From: CBDDGJ01 sp965199285
Lineage (GTDB): Bacteria; Pseudomonadota; Alphaproteobacteria; RS24
NCBI GenBank assembly: GCA_965199285.1
Contig: OZ240687.1
Span: forward strand, 992,001 to 1,056,000
Direction of reading: 5' to 3'
Length of the DNA: 64,000 nucleotides
Shown: positions 23,360 through 32,816 of the stretch, piece after piece
How the letters are laid out: every line of letters begins with the position of its first letter
How positions within the stretch are numbered: the stretch's first letter is position 1
The notes under the pieces: generated by a model
Told to the model about the DNA's origin: nothing
The model's input: only the letters and a program-made list of their open reading frames with translations
The model's database searches: none
Program-made: the position numbers and the translations under genes

Positions 23360-24898
23360 CTATATTTTTTGATCATAATCGCCAATCTCATCATAAGTTG
23401 AAAGCAATTTATCAATTTCTGCAAATATGCCGCGCATCCGCTCTTCAGAGGCTGGACTTTCAACCACCACAACCAGACTTGGTTTATTGGAGGAAGCGCG
23501 GACAAGCCCCCATGTTCCATCCTGCAATGTTATGCGAACGCCATTCACCGTCACCAAATCACGGATGGCAAGCCCCATAATATTTGCCTGTTCAGATTGC
23601 AATTTTTGGAAATGCGCAATCACCCGCTCAACCACTTCATATTTAACCTCATCGGCACAATAAGGAGCCATGGTTGGCGAGCTATATGTTATCGGCAAGC
23701 TGCGGCGCAAATCCGCCATGCTAAGGTTAGGATTGGCGGATAGCATATCACAAATCGCAATCGCGGTGACCAGCCCATCATCATAGCCGCGCCCCATCGG
23801 CGCGTTAAAGAAATAATGGCCGCTTTTTTCAAACCCCGCCAGCGCGCCAGTTTCATGGGTATAGCGCTTCATATAAGAATGACCGGTTTTCCAATAGCTG
23901 GTTTTTGTGCCGCGCTCTTGCAAAATCGGGTCAGTGGCAAATAGGCCGGTTGATTTTACATCTGCGATAAAATGCGGCGCAGGATATTTTGCTGCTAAAT
24001 CCCGCGCGATTAAAACCCCCATTTTATCAGCGAAAATTTCTTCCCCCTCATTATCAACAACGCCGCAACGGTCGCCATCGCCATCAAAAGCAAAACCAAT
24101 ATCCGCCGCCGTTTCGAGAACCTTATCACGTAAAGCATGTAACATTTTCATGTCTTCCGGATTGGGGTTGTGATGCGGAAAACTGTAATCCAGCTCACAA
24201 TGCAAGGGCACGACATCCACCCCCAATGCAGCAAGCACATCGGGCGCAAATGCGCCTGCCGTGCCATTGCCGCACGCCACCACCGCTTTTAGCGGGCGGG
24301 TGAAATTATCCCGCTTGGTCAAATCATCCTTATAGCGGGCGGCCATTCCCTCTATTTTCTCATGCTTCCCGCCTGCCCGCGCACGGTTTCCATCACCAGA
24401 TAAAACACGTTGCTTTAATTCACCCATCTCATCAGGACCAAAAGTAAGCGGGGCATCTAATCCCATTTTAACCCCTGTCCAGCCATTTTCATTATGGCTG
24501 GCTGTGACCATCGCCACCCCAAGCGCGGGTAAGGCAATTTGCGCAAAATAAGCGGTTGGCGAAAGCGCCAGATCGATATCAAGAACATGCGCACCGGCCG
24601 CCACCAGCCCTTTTATCAGAGCCGCTTTTATCTCCGGCGAATAGCTCCGATAATCATGCCCCACCGCAATGCGTGGCGCTTTGTTTTCAGCCTCCGCCTT
24701 AGTGCATAACATATTGCCCAACCCGAAGCCGAGCAGCTCAATCCCCGCCAGATTAATTTCATCCTCATATAACCAACGCGCATCATATTCGCGAAATCCG
24801 GTTGGCTTTACAAAGGCTTGCGTTTGAGATTTTGCAAGCTCTGGTGAAAAAATGGTGACCGGCTTTTCATAGATATTTTCAGAGATATGTCCAGACAT
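23360..24898 (-). CDS. manB: Phosphomannomutase/phosphoglucomutase
   Basis: 512 residues, four-domain alpha-D-phosphohexomutase. The phosphoserine loop is VTASHNENGWTGVKMG, the metal loop FDGDGDRCGVVD, and the sugar loop GFEKSGHYFF. It interconverts 1- and 6-phospho-hexoses for nucleotide-sugar supply and so links to galU at the start of the window. The length is slightly above AlgC. It faces the nucleotidyltransferase-HEPN gene tail to tail. Confidence 0.9.
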   Translation of the reverse strand: MSGHISENIYEKPVTIFSPELAKSQTQAFVKPTGFREYDARWLYEDEINLAGIELLGFGLGNMLCTKAEAENKAPRIAVGHDYRSYSPEIKAALIKGLVAAGAHVLDIDLALSPTAYFAQIALPALGVAMVTASHNENGWTGVKMGLDAPLTFGPDEMGELKQRVLSGDGNRARAGGKHEKIEGMAARYKDDLTKRDNFTRPLKAVVACGNGTAGAFAPDVLAALGVDVVPLHCELDYSFPHHNPNPEDMKMLHALRDKVLETAADIGFAFDGDGDRCGVVDNEGEEIFADKMGVLIARDLAAKYPAPHFIADVKSTGLFATDPILQERGTKTSYWKTGHSYMKRYTHETGALAGFEKSGHYFFNAPMGRGYDDGLVTAIAICDMLSANPNLSMADLRRSLPITYSSPTMAPYCADEVKYEVVERVIAHFQKLQSEQANIMGLAIRDLVTVNGVRITLQDGTWGLVRASSNKPSLVVVVESPASEERMRGIFAEIDKLLSTYDEIGDYDQKI

Positions 24899-25039
24899 GC
24901 TCTTTATATAGTTTTATGCGCAAAGAACATCAAGCAAAATGCACCGCGCCCCGTATAGATGAATTGTATGGATGAATTGAAAAATTCCTTCCTTTCCTCT
25001 ATGCTTACCAGCACATAATATCTTTTAAGGGGGATAAAA

Positions 25040-25426
25040 ATGACACGTAACAATATTCTATCCGGCATTATTATTGGGCTTATTTTATGGGTTTCTGGGG
25101 TGGTGTTTTTCAGATATACCGAAGCCGCTTTATTTTCAGACGCAAATATGGTGTTGGCGCTTGTCTATCTGGCGACAATTCCATTTTGTTGGATAAATAT
25201 AAAATTAATTATGCGCTTTTTTGCGATAAGCCCAGCGCTGATCTGTGCATGGCTTTGCGTGGGCAATGCCACGGCTCTGGTTTTGGATGGCACGGTTCTG
25301 GTTTGGTTTCCGGAAATCTATTCCATGACGGGCGAGAAAACCGCCTTTGCCGGCGCGTGGCTATTATGGGCGGTGGCGTGGTTATCTGCCTCTGCCTTTT
25401 GGGAATCGTATAAAGCTCAATCTTAA
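25040..25426 (+). CDS. Four-TM small membrane protein (DUF5367-like)
   Basis: 128 residues with four evenly spaced hydrophobic helices (about 8-26, 37-55, 65-85, 102-122) and an acidic/aromatic loop WFPEIYSMTGEKT before the last helix. AAGGGGGATAAAA precedes the ATG. The helix spacing resembles DUF5367 proteins, whose function is unknown. It is transcribed alone between the phosphomutase and a VOC protein. Confidence 0.6.
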   Translation: MTRNNILSGIIIGLILWVSGVVFFRYTEAALFSDANMVLALVYLATIPFCWINIKLIMRFFAISPALICAWLCVGNATALVLDGTVLVWFPEIYSMTGEKTAFAGAWLLWAVAWLSASAFWESYKAQS

Positions 25427-25433
25427 AGCAGCA

Positions 25434-25856
25434 TTATAAATCGAGGCTATTATCATCGCGAAGCGGGATCATGGGGGCATGCGTAATCTCCCATGGATGA
25501 CCATCTAAATCGGCAAAATAGCAAACATAGCCTCCCCAAACTGTTTCAAACGGCTCTTTTAGAACCGTCGCACCCAATGATTTTACGAAAGCGATCTTTT
25601 CATCAACCTCCTCACGCGAACGCGCGTTCAACGCAAGCGTTATCCCACCCGGCGCAGGGGTGTGAAGACCAGAATCTGCACTTAACTCTGTTTGCGGATA
25701 AAGCCCAAGCGTCATATGCCCAGATAAAGGAATAAAGGCTATATTATCATTGCTGTCATCGGTCGCGTGCCAGCCTAATTGCTGATAAAACATCCGCGCC
25801 CGCGCAACATTCTTAACACCCAAAGTGATCAAGCTGATTGTTTGTTCCGTCATCAT
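25434..25856 (-). CDS. VOC family (glyoxalase/bleomycin resistance-like) protein
   Basis: 140 residues with one VOC module pair: LITLGVKNVARARMFYQQLG at the start, a central IAFIPLSGHMTLGLYP, and a final VWGGYVCYFADLDGHPWEI. The family binds a divalent metal and small molecules (thiol adducts, antibiotics, dioxygenase substrates); the substrate is unknown. The start is one of two adjacent ATGs (25856 or 25853). Confidence 0.85.
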   Translation of the reverse strand: MMTEQTISLITLGVKNVARARMFYQQLGWHATDDSNDNIAFIPLSGHMTLGLYPQTELSADSGLHTPAPGGITLALNARSREEVDEKIAFVKSLGATVLKEPFETVWGGYVCYFADLDGHPWEITHAPMIPLRDDNSLDL

Positions 25857-26003
25857 ATGAATATCCCCTTATATTTATAATTAAAAATATATCACAAAAT
25901 AACAAGCATAATCCCACTAATATAGGGCAACCCTATGCCGTTACGCATGTCACCCATGTTCTCAATATGATGGGGACAAGAGGAATAAGCGAAGCGAGGA
26001 TAA

Positions 26004-26336
26004 ATGAGTAATATAATTGATTTTGAGGACTATCTCCCTTATCATAATAATCACATATGGCCCCTAATTCAGCCACCCCAGAAAACCAGCGCCACAACAC
26101 TTGATCGAGAGCTTACACCAGAAGAAGCTACGCATTTAACAAAAATCCGCGATCATATAGAGGATATTTTACATCATATCGGCAAGCATTATGATGATCC
26201 GCTTGCGGTTGCTTTGGCGGCCGGGCGCTATAGTGCGATTCAACTTTGTCAGCATGAAGGTTCACTTGTAACGACAGATTTTTTTCGAAGCTGCATTGAG
26301 GGTACAGAAAATCATGATAGCACACCCGTTATTTGA
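26004..26336 (+). CDS. Hypothetical protein, 110 residues
   Basis: A soluble, His- and Asp-rich small protein (MSNIIDFEDYLPYHNNHIW; later LAAGRYSAIQLCQHEGS). No family is recognised. AGGAATAAGCGAAGCGAGG precedes the start. Its stop is 6 bases before the potassium channel gene, so the two are probably co-transcribed. Confidence 0.6.
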   Translation: MSNIIDFEDYLPYHNNHIWPLIQPPQKTSATTLDRELTPEEATHLTKIRDHIEDILHHIGKHYDDPLAVALAAGRYSAIQLCQHEGSLVTTDFFRSCIEGTENHDSTPVI

Positions 26337-26342
26337 TAACTT

Positions 26343-27293
26343 ATGGTTGGCTTTCCGACAAAAATAGTACATATTTGGCGTGTGGAAAATATCCAACAAC
26401 GCGTATTGGAAATTCTGGAGCGCGCGCAAGCAAATGACAAGCTAAGTCAATATACAGATATTGGCTTATCGATTTTAATTCTGCTTAATGTCGCGGCGGT
26501 AACGCTTGAATCTGTTGCCGAAATAGGTGCACGTTTTATGTATGAATTTTATATATTTGAGATTTTTTCCCTAACAATTTTTAGCATTGAATATATTTTA
26601 CGAATTTGGGTAAATGGAATTAATCAGGGCAGCAAATATAAGACACCGCTAGGACGGCGCTTACAATATATTTTCAGTTTTAATGGTATCATTGATTTTC
26701 TTGCGATTGTCCCAAGCCTGCTAGCCTATATTATCCCCGCCATAGATTTACGTTGGGTACGCGTGGTGCGGTTATTGCGCTTGTTAAAATTATCGAATTA
26801 TTCTTCTGCAGTTGAAGATTTATTTTCTGCAATTCGCGATGAAAGCCGCTCTTTTGCAGCAACGCTTTATTTATTTCTGATTGCTCTGTTTCTTGCCAGC
26901 GCGATGATGTATCTGGCCGAAAATCAAGCGCAGCCAGATAAATTCTCATCGATCCCCGAGACGCTCTGGTGGGCGCTCATCACGCTTACCACTGTTGGCT
27001 ATGGCGATGTCAGCCCAATCACGCCTTTGGGCAAAATCATTGGCGCGTTTACAGCACTGATGGGCGTATGTAGTGTTGCCCTGTTTACCGGGATTATTGC
27101 CAATAGTTTTGCCAATCAGATTAACAAGCGCAAAACCATTTTTGAAAGCGAGATTAAGCATGCGCTTCTTGATGGCCATATTGATGCAGATGAAAAACGT
27201 AAAATCGAAGCCTTACGGCAGCAATTTAATTTGCCGGAAGAATATGCCCGCGCCATTATTGCGGGTTTGGAAAGCGAGGATAAAACCCTTTAA
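26343..27293 (+). CDS. Voltage-gated-type potassium channel
   Basis: 316 residues. Six transmembrane helices: S1-S3 at about 35-120, an S4 with regularly spaced arginines (LRWVRVVRLLRLLKL), and S5-pore-S6 with selectivity filter TTVGYGD. The cytoplasmic tail (about 250-316) is charged and helical (ALLDGHIDADEKRKIEAL) and resembles SHOCT-like short tails. It should be a tetrameric potassium channel in the inner membrane. Confidence 0.9.
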   Translation: MVGFPTKIVHIWRVENIQQRVLEILERAQANDKLSQYTDIGLSILILLNVAAVTLESVAEIGARFMYEFYIFEIFSLTIFSIEYILRIWVNGINQGSKYKTPLGRRLQYIFSFNGIIDFLAIVPSLLAYIIPAIDLRWVRVVRLLRLLKLSNYSSAVEDLFSAIRDESRSFAATLYLFLIALFLASAMMYLAENQAQPDKFSSIPETLWWALITLTTVGYGDVSPITPLGKIIGAFTALMGVCSVALFTGIIANSFANQINKRKTIFESEIKHALLDGHIDADEKRKIEALRQQFNLPEEYARAIIAGLESEDKTL

Positions 27294-28825
27294 CTCACCA
27301 GCCGCAAGCGCGCATTCCGGCGGCGTTCCGATGAGGATGGGATTTTCAGCATTTTACGATATTTAGCGACGGTTCGGCGCGCCAGTTTCACCCCTCGCTC
27401 ACTCACCAGATCGGCAATTGCTTCATCACTAAGCGGTGCAGAGGGGATTTCTTGTTCAACAATATCTTTAATCATATTACGAACCGCACCTGCTGATGTT
27501 CCAGCCTCATCCCCATTTGCATCCAAAGACACACTAAAGAAGGATTTCAATGTAAAACTCCCCCGTGGCGTTGTCATTAAAAGTCCGGTGGTGACACGGC
27601 TCACCGTGCTTTCATGCATGCCGACAGCTTCGGCAATATCGCGCAATAAAAGCGGTTTTAGATGGTCTAGTCCATATTCAAGAAAATCTGACTGCTGACG
27701 AATAATTTCAACCGCGATTTTTAAGGTCGTGCTATTGCGTTGCTCCATAGCACGGCGTAGCCATCGTGCAGACGAAAGAGCTTGATTAACATATTCCTTT
27801 TCACCCGCCGCGCGCATCGGTAGACTTTTGGCATAATCCATATTAATGGTCACGGCCGGTAAGGTGGATTGATTAAGCTCAACAGCCCACCCCTCTTTTT
27901 CCTTCCGTACCACCAGATCGGGCGGCGACACGGGGTGATCATCATCAGAGAATATTGCCCCTGGTTTCGGGTTAAGGCGACGCATATCATTAATCAAATC
28001 AAATAGGACTTCTTGTTCGATGCCGCATTTGCGGGCGATCATGGCAATTTTTCCGTCCCCAAGCTCAGGTAAATGATCAAGCAAAATATGCATTTGTGGC
28101 GTATCCAGATTATGTTCCGGAAGCTGCAATCGCAGACAATCTGCCAAGCCAGTTGCGAATATGCCGGTTGGTTCAAAGCTCTGCAAGATCGCCAATACAT
28201 CATGCCCTTCATCCGCCTTACACCCACAATCTTGGATAATATCATCCACCGTTTTTCTTAACCAGCCGGATGGTTCAAGCGCTTCCAAAAATTGTCGTGC
28301 AATAAATTTTTGCCGCGTATTTGTTATACGAAGCTCAATCTGTTTATCAATATGCGTGTATAGAGAGTCTGGTTTCTCGGCAATCGCAGAACCAATCATA
28401 TCCCAATCATTATCGCGCCCGGCTACAGAAAAGTCTATATTATGCGCCTCACTTGCGGTCTGATCAAATCGATTATCAAAATCTTCATTTGCGGTTGGGT
28501 CATCGGTTTGCGATTGTCCTTCAGCCATTGCCTTATCAAGGCTTGCGGGCGTGTCTATGGGTGCATCATTTTGGGTTTCTTTGATTGCTTTTCCATCCTC
28601 CTCAACATCTAAAAATGGGTTATCCAAAGCCAAATCTGATAGATAAGTGGCTAGATCCATATTCGTCATTTGCAGCATCCGAATAGCCTGCTGCAAACGT
28701 GGTGTCATGATCATGGATTGCTTTTGTTTTAGATTAATGGATTGGCTGAGTAACATTTTACGCTCCTGTCGTTTGCGTATAATCTGCCGTCTTGATTCGC
28801 GACTGGCAAATTTAATATTTGACAT
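27290..28825 (-). CDS. rpoN: RNA polymerase sigma-54 factor
   Basis: 511 residues. The N-terminal activator-interacting region I is glutamine-rich (SMIMTPRLQQAIRMLQMTN), an acidic region II follows, and the core-binding and HTH region leads to the RpoN box ARRTVAKYRKMLKIPSS near the C-terminus. It directs transcription from -24/-12 promoters with an enhancer-binding ATPase. The first 23 codons may not be translated: the family usually begins at MLLSQ, which corresponds to ATG 28756. Its last codons overlap the end of the channel gene. Confidence 0.95.
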   Translation of the reverse strand: MSNIKFASRESRRQIIRKRQERKMLLSQSINLKQKQSMIMTPRLQQAIRMLQMTNMDLATYLSDLALDNPFLDVEEDGKAIKETQNDAPIDTPASLDKAMAEGQSQTDDPTANEDFDNRFDQTASEAHNIDFSVAGRDNDWDMIGSAIAEKPDSLYTHIDKQIELRITNTRQKFIARQFLEALEPSGWLRKTVDDIIQDCGCKADEGHDVLAILQSFEPTGIFATGLADCLRLQLPEHNLDTPQMHILLDHLPELGDGKIAMIARKCGIEQEVLFDLINDMRRLNPKPGAIFSDDDHPVSPPDLVVRKEKEGWAVELNQSTLPAVTINMDYAKSLPMRAAGEKEYVNQALSSARWLRRAMEQRNSTTLKIAVEIIRQQSDFLEYGLDHLKPLLLRDIAEAVGMHESTVSRVTTGLLMTTPRGSFTLKSFFSVSLDANGDEAGTSAGAVRNMIKDIVEQEIPSAPLSDEAIADLVSERGVKLARRTVAKYRKMLKIPSSSERRRNARLRLVS

Positions 28826-28885
28826 CGTAACCTCGTCGGCGAGCTGACGAAAAATATCTTATCAAAACAAGAAGTAAAGATAACG

Positions 28886-29191
28886 TTGTCAGAAAATGCA
28901 AAATATATCCGTCAAACGGCTGACGATATTTTGGTACATATCCCGATCATGGTGCGGAATTTGCAAATCTGTTTCATGTTGAGAACGAATAAACCGACAT
29001 GTGTTTACTGCTATTATATTCGTAGACATGTCATTCTTTGTGGTGTGCTATTTGTATTTGGCCTCGCAATCGGTCAGCGCAACGATCTTATAGATGAAAT
29101 CACGCCTATGTTTATCGCGATCACCTTGCTCGCGATCGGTGGCATTATAAATCTGGTGAAATTTCTATTCGAGCTGTTTGGATCGCGCTGA
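28886..29191 (+). CDS. Small membrane protein, two TM helices, unrecognised
   Basis: An open frame of 101 codons from a TTG at 28886; an internal ATG at about 28976 (MLRTNKPTC) is a likely alternative start. Two hydrophobic helices (about 50-62 and 72-95) with the polar linker GQRNDLIDEITP between them. No family is recognised. Its 3' end overlaps the end of the DUF1566-like gene on the other strand. Confidence 0.45.
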   Translation: MSENAKYIRQTADDILVHIPIMVRNLQICFMLRTNKPTCVYCYYIRRHVILCGVLFVFGLAIGQRNDLIDEITPMFIAITLLAIGGIINLVKFLFELFGSR

Positions 29192-29698
29192 TCCGAGCCG
29201 ATCACGAACCAGCCGCACAGCCATGCGCTGATACGGGAAAAAACGGCCATATGTATGCCCGGTGAAGAAATTTACGGTCCAAAAATGGCGCGGCGCATAT
29301 TGATTTACATTGCCGGACCAAAAAGGTTCGGCCGGCGTATCGGGGAAATAATGGGCATTAATAAGCGGAGGCGCTTTACATGTTTCACAAATAAGTGATT
29401 GCAGCTCTTCCAAATTTGGTAAGCGCCACCGCCCCCCAAGCTGCTGATTTGCTTGGTTAATGGCTTGTTCAATTTCTTCCATATTCAAGCGCTGCGCCTT
29501 GCCTGTGCAATTTTTGCCATCCCATATCTGCCCGGCGCTACAGCGCAACCATTCGACAAGTAATTCATTATCAGCAATTAAATGATCCCGCTCTTCATAT
29601 CTTGCCCGCTCTTCATCTTCTAACTGTGCGGCCAGAGCGATTGCCGGGATAATATAAAGGCCAAGGGTGAGAGAGAAAAAAACAATCATACGCATCAT
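29165..29698 (-). CDS. Secreted DUF1566 (Lcl C-terminal-like) domain protein
   Basis: 177 residues from the preferred ATG at 29698 (open from 29725). Signal peptide MMRMIVFFSLTLGLYIIPA. The mature protein has WDGKNCTGKAQRLN, the DUF1566 signature GGRWRLPNLEELQSL, a cysteine pair (LICETCKAP), EPFWSGNVNQYAPRHFWTVN and AVRLVRD. The family is a lectin-like beta fold found in surface and adhesion proteins. It is divergent from the flagellar stator genes. Confidence 0.75.
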   Translation of the reverse strand: MMRMIVFFSLTLGLYIIPAIALAAQLEDEERARYEERDHLIADNELLVEWLRCSAGQIWDGKNCTGKAQRLNMEEIEQAINQANQQLGGRWRLPNLEELQSLICETCKAPPLINAHYFPDTPAEPFWSGNVNQYAPRHFWTVNFFTGHTYGRFFPYQRMAVRLVRDRLGSARSKQLE

Positions 29699-29847
29699 AA
29701 TGGTTAACCTCTTATCTCCTGCCATGGTTTAGCGTGCTTGTGCAAAAACTGCGCCAGATAAAATAAAACGCATTGTTGAAAAAAAGGGGCAAATTGGTAT
29801 CAGTTTTGCAAATCGTTGTTTCATATGTTTCGGAAAGAGGAATAGTC

Positions 29848-30612
29848 ATGGATTTAGCATCTCTTATTGGCTTGCTTGGCGCAATCGGTATGATCTTATG
29901 GGCGATGATTTCGGGGGGTGGCATTGCCCCGTTTATCGATGTGCCATCTTTATTGATCGTTTTTGGTGGCACTTTCTTTGCGGTGATGTATACCGCGCCT
30001 CTGCCTGTGTTCCTCGGCAGTTTCGGGGCGATGGCAAAGGCTTTTTTACCCCCCATCAAGCAATATGAAGAGCTTATTATCCGCATGGTGGAACTTGCCA
30101 CAATTGCTCGTAAAGATGGGATGATGGCACTTGAAGGGCAAGAGGTTCCTGATGCATTTTTCAGTAAAGGCATGCAAATGCTGATTGATGGGGCAGATGA
30201 AAGCGCGCTTACAACACAACTTACGCAAGAGATCAAAGCGATGAAAGCCCGCCACCAGCAAATGCAGGATGTCGCAAAAGCATGGGTTGATCTGGCGCCG
30301 GCCATGGGCATGATCGGAACGCTGGTCGGGCTTGTTTTAATGTTGGGAAATATGGCAGACCCGAAAGCGATTGGCCCTGCTATGGCGGTGGCCTTGTTAA
30401 CCACACTTTATGGTGCGTTTATTGCCAATGTTCTGTTCTCCCCCATGGTTACGAAGCTGGAAGGTTATACCGCGCATGAAACCGTTTACCGGGAGATGGT
30501 TCTAACCGGACTTAAAAATATCTCGCGCGGCGAAAGCCCTCGCAATATTCAAGATCAGATGGCATCAAACCTTACCGCAAAAGCGCAAGAATCATTGCAA
30601 GGCGCTGCTTAA
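29848..30612 (+). CDS. pomA: Flagellar motor stator protein, PomA/MotA family
   Basis: 254 residues from ATG 29848 (GAAAGAGGAATAGTC before it), the length of Vibrio PomA. Four transmembrane helices; the MotA/ExbB motif WVDLAPAMGMIGTLVGLVLML in helices 3-4 and a charged cytoplasmic loop. With PomB it forms the ion-driven stator of the flagellum. It is followed 9 bases later by pomB. No other flagellar genes are in the window. Confidence 0.9.
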   Translation: MDLASLIGLLGAIGMILWAMISGGGIAPFIDVPSLLIVFGGTFFAVMYTAPLPVFLGSFGAMAKAFLPPIKQYEELIIRMVELATIARKDGMMALEGQEVPDAFFSKGMQMLIDGADESALTTQLTQEIKAMKARHQQMQDVAKAWVDLAPAMGMIGTLVGLVLMLGNMADPKAIGPAMAVALLTTLYGAFIANVLFSPMVTKLEGYTAHETVYREMVLTGLKNISRGESPRNIQDQMASNLTAKAQESLQGAA

Positions 30613-30621
30613 GATACGAAT

Positions 30622-31809
30622 ATGGCAAATGCTGAAGACATAGCTTTTGATGAAGAACCACCAGAAGAGGAAGAGTGCCCGCGATGTCCCCCCGTCGGTG
30701 CGCCAGCCTGGATGGCGACATTTGCTGATATGGCGACTCTGCTTATGGCATTTTTCGTTTTGATCCTGTCTTTTGCCGAATTTAACTCGCCTAAATTCAA
30801 AATGATCTCTGGTTCTTTGCAAAATGCTTTCGGCGTTCAAAAGCAACAGCCGGTCATGGATCCGCCGCAAGGCACGACAGTTATCTCCTTGAGTTTCAGC
30901 CCTTCGCCGGATCCTTCTGTGCGTGAAGAGCTTACGCAGCAAACCACTGAAACGAAGCAGCCCAATCTAGAATTGAAGCAAAAAACCCAAGATTTTACCG
31001 AGACCAAAAGCGAGGGCGAGGCTGAGGGCAAGGCCGATGGCGGGGAAGCAGCATCACAAACAGCGGAACAGCTCGCCGAAGCTTTACAAGAGGCAATTGC
31101 CCGTGGCGATGTCGAGATTGAAATGCTAGGTGAGCAAGTTGTTGTCAATTTCACCCCCAATGAAGCGCCCCAAAAAGACCTGCCTCAACTTATCCAACAA
31201 ACATTAGAAGCGATTGACCAGCTCAATTCAGCAAGCGGTAAGGCCGAGCAAGAAGTACTATTTGGAGGGTTGGCCTCACAATTACGAAATTTCTCAGACC
31301 AGATGCGGCGTGGTGAAACGGGTAGCGAAATGAACGGTGTCAATAGTGGCGATCAAGATGACCGCGCCCAAATTGCCGAAGAAAAATTGAAAGCCTCATT
31401 ATCACAGCAAATTGATAAAGGACTTGCAAAGGTTGAACGCAAGGATGGAAAAGTGATTGTCACGGTGGGGGCAGGGGGTGCTTTTGGTTCTGGCTCGGCT
31501 GAACTTACCCGTGAAGCAGAAGAGATTATGGCGCGGATTGCTGAAACCCAAAAAACCGAAACCAGCCGTATTAATGTCTCCGGCCATACCGATGATGTGC
31601 CGCTTATATTTGGTGCTCAGTACCGTGATAATTGGGATTTAGCCGCTGCCCGCGCGTCAAGCGTTGTGCAAGAATTGCAAAAATCCGGCAAAATAAAAGG
31701 CGGGCGAATGCAGGCAGTAAGCTATGGCGAAAGTCGTCCGGTTGAAAGCAATGAAACGGCGGAAGGGCGGAGCAAAAATCGCCGCATTGAAATTGAAATT
31801 AATTATTAA
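30622..31809 (+). CDS. pomB: Flagellar motor stator protein, PomB/MotB family
   Basis: 395 residues. A cytoplasmic acidic and Cys-containing start (EEEECPRCPP) precedes the single TM helix with the ion-binding Asp, PAWMATFADMATLLMAFFVL, resembling sodium-type PomB. A long low-complexity linker rich in E, Q and K follows (about 100-240), and then an OmpA-type peptidoglycan-binding domain with VSGHTDDVPLI and RASSVVQEL. It anchors the stator to the wall. Sodium coupling is inferred from similarity of the TM helix, not proven. Confidence 0.9.
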   Translation: MANAEDIAFDEEPPEEEECPRCPPVGAPAWMATFADMATLLMAFFVLILSFAEFNSPKFKMISGSLQNAFGVQKQQPVMDPPQGTTVISLSFSPSPDPSVREELTQQTTETKQPNLELKQKTQDFTETKSEGEAEGKADGGEAASQTAEQLAEALQEAIARGDVEIEMLGEQVVVNFTPNEAPQKDLPQLIQQTLEAIDQLNSASGKAEQEVLFGGLASQLRNFSDQMRRGETGSEMNGVNSGDQDDRAQIAEEKLKASLSQQIDKGLAKVERKDGKVIVTVGAGGAFGSGSAELTREAEEIMARIAETQKTETSRINVSGHTDDVPLIFGAQYRDNWDLAAARASSVVQELQKSGKIKGGRMQAVSYGESRPVESNETAEGRSKNRRIEIEINY

Positions 31810-32196
31810 GCACCTTCACACATAATCAAACCGCGCCATTATCAGATCTGATAAATCGGATAGTATCGCAAAGGTAATACAGAATTTATCTTGCCATGAT
31901 ATATTGTCTTGCCTATAGTCAAAGCGTAGCAAGGATTTAAATCCCTAATACATCTACGCCATTTGGAATTTGCGCATTTGCACCAAAACCCTTCCAATTC
32001 GTTGGGAAGGCGATCCTTTAAGGAGGAAATGGAATAGAATACCGCTCGTAAAAATATATCATTGGTTGGCTTATTGGTCGTTCTTAACCTCCCGGCATCT
32101 TCGAGTGTAGGCTTCAGGTTAATCCTTATTGCTAAACTGTAACATTAACCATTGCCAATTAAACCCACTATCATATTAACTAATGGGGGTAGAATT
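31810..32196. other. Intergenic region with a hairpin and a minimal SD-ATG-GAA-TAG element
   Basis: No gene of normal size. A hairpin (CCTTCCAA-TTCG-TTGGGAAGG, about 31991-32010) precedes a perfect Shine-Dalgarno AAGGAGGAA and the three-codon frame ATG GAA TAG at 32029-32037. No long frame follows until 32197. Confidence 0.4.
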
Positions 32197-32718
32197 ATGT
32201 ATGAAAAACTTTTCCACTTTTTTCGGAGGATGATGCCGAGCACCATCATCATTACACTCATTGTCATATTCGGCCTCATCGCTCTTACCATAATGACTAA
32301 CCTGCTGGAAAATTACGAGAAAACAGAAAGACAAGCCAGGAGAGATGAATTTGGGCAGGGGCAGCGCCAGGCCGGGATAGAGGCGGCGCAACACGCCGAT
32401 AAGGCGTTGCATTTGGCGTATCTGGTCTGCTATCCACTCGCTAGGGAAGAAAAGCGGAGCTGCAACACCAAAGCTGGAAAATCCCATCCGTACCGTAGCA
32501 AAGTTTTGAGCCATATTTATCAAAACGCCTTTGACCAGGAAGCCGAGCGCCTAGGCTTTCAGGCATTTTTAGAAGAAAGAGGCATGCCCTGCCTCCGCCT
32601 TGATGCCAAGCCGCTTTATCAACCAGCGGATAATGCCTATCGGGTGGAATGTGAGGATGCAGAAAATTATCTACTTTACTTCGACACTACAAACAAAACA
32701 TGGCATGTCGTAGAATAA
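32197..32718 (+). CDS. Membrane-anchored hypothetical protein
   Basis: 173 residues from ATG 32197 (GGGGGTAGAATT before it). One N-terminal TM helix (STIIITLIVIFGLIALTIM) is followed by a charged soluble part with five cysteines (VCYPLAREE, RSCNTK, PCLRL, VECEDAE), which suggests a periplasmic location with disulphides. No family is recognised. It stands alone before the guanidine operon, which ends convergently. Confidence 0.6.
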   Translation: MYEKLFHFFRRMMPSTIIITLIVIFGLIALTIMTNLLENYEKTERQARRDEFGQGQRQAGIEAAQHADKALHLAYLVCYPLAREEKRSCNTKAGKSHPYRSKVLSHIYQNAFDQEAERLGFQAFLEERGMPCLRLDAKPLYQPADNAYRVECEDAENYLLYFDTTNKTWHVVE

Positions 32719-32816
32719 GTTTACTACCTAAAAGATAAACCGCAAGCCTGCTCACCCTCTGTTAATATAATGGAGAGCGATACCCGTTAGGGTATAGAGA
32801 TGCCAAAAGAAACAAG

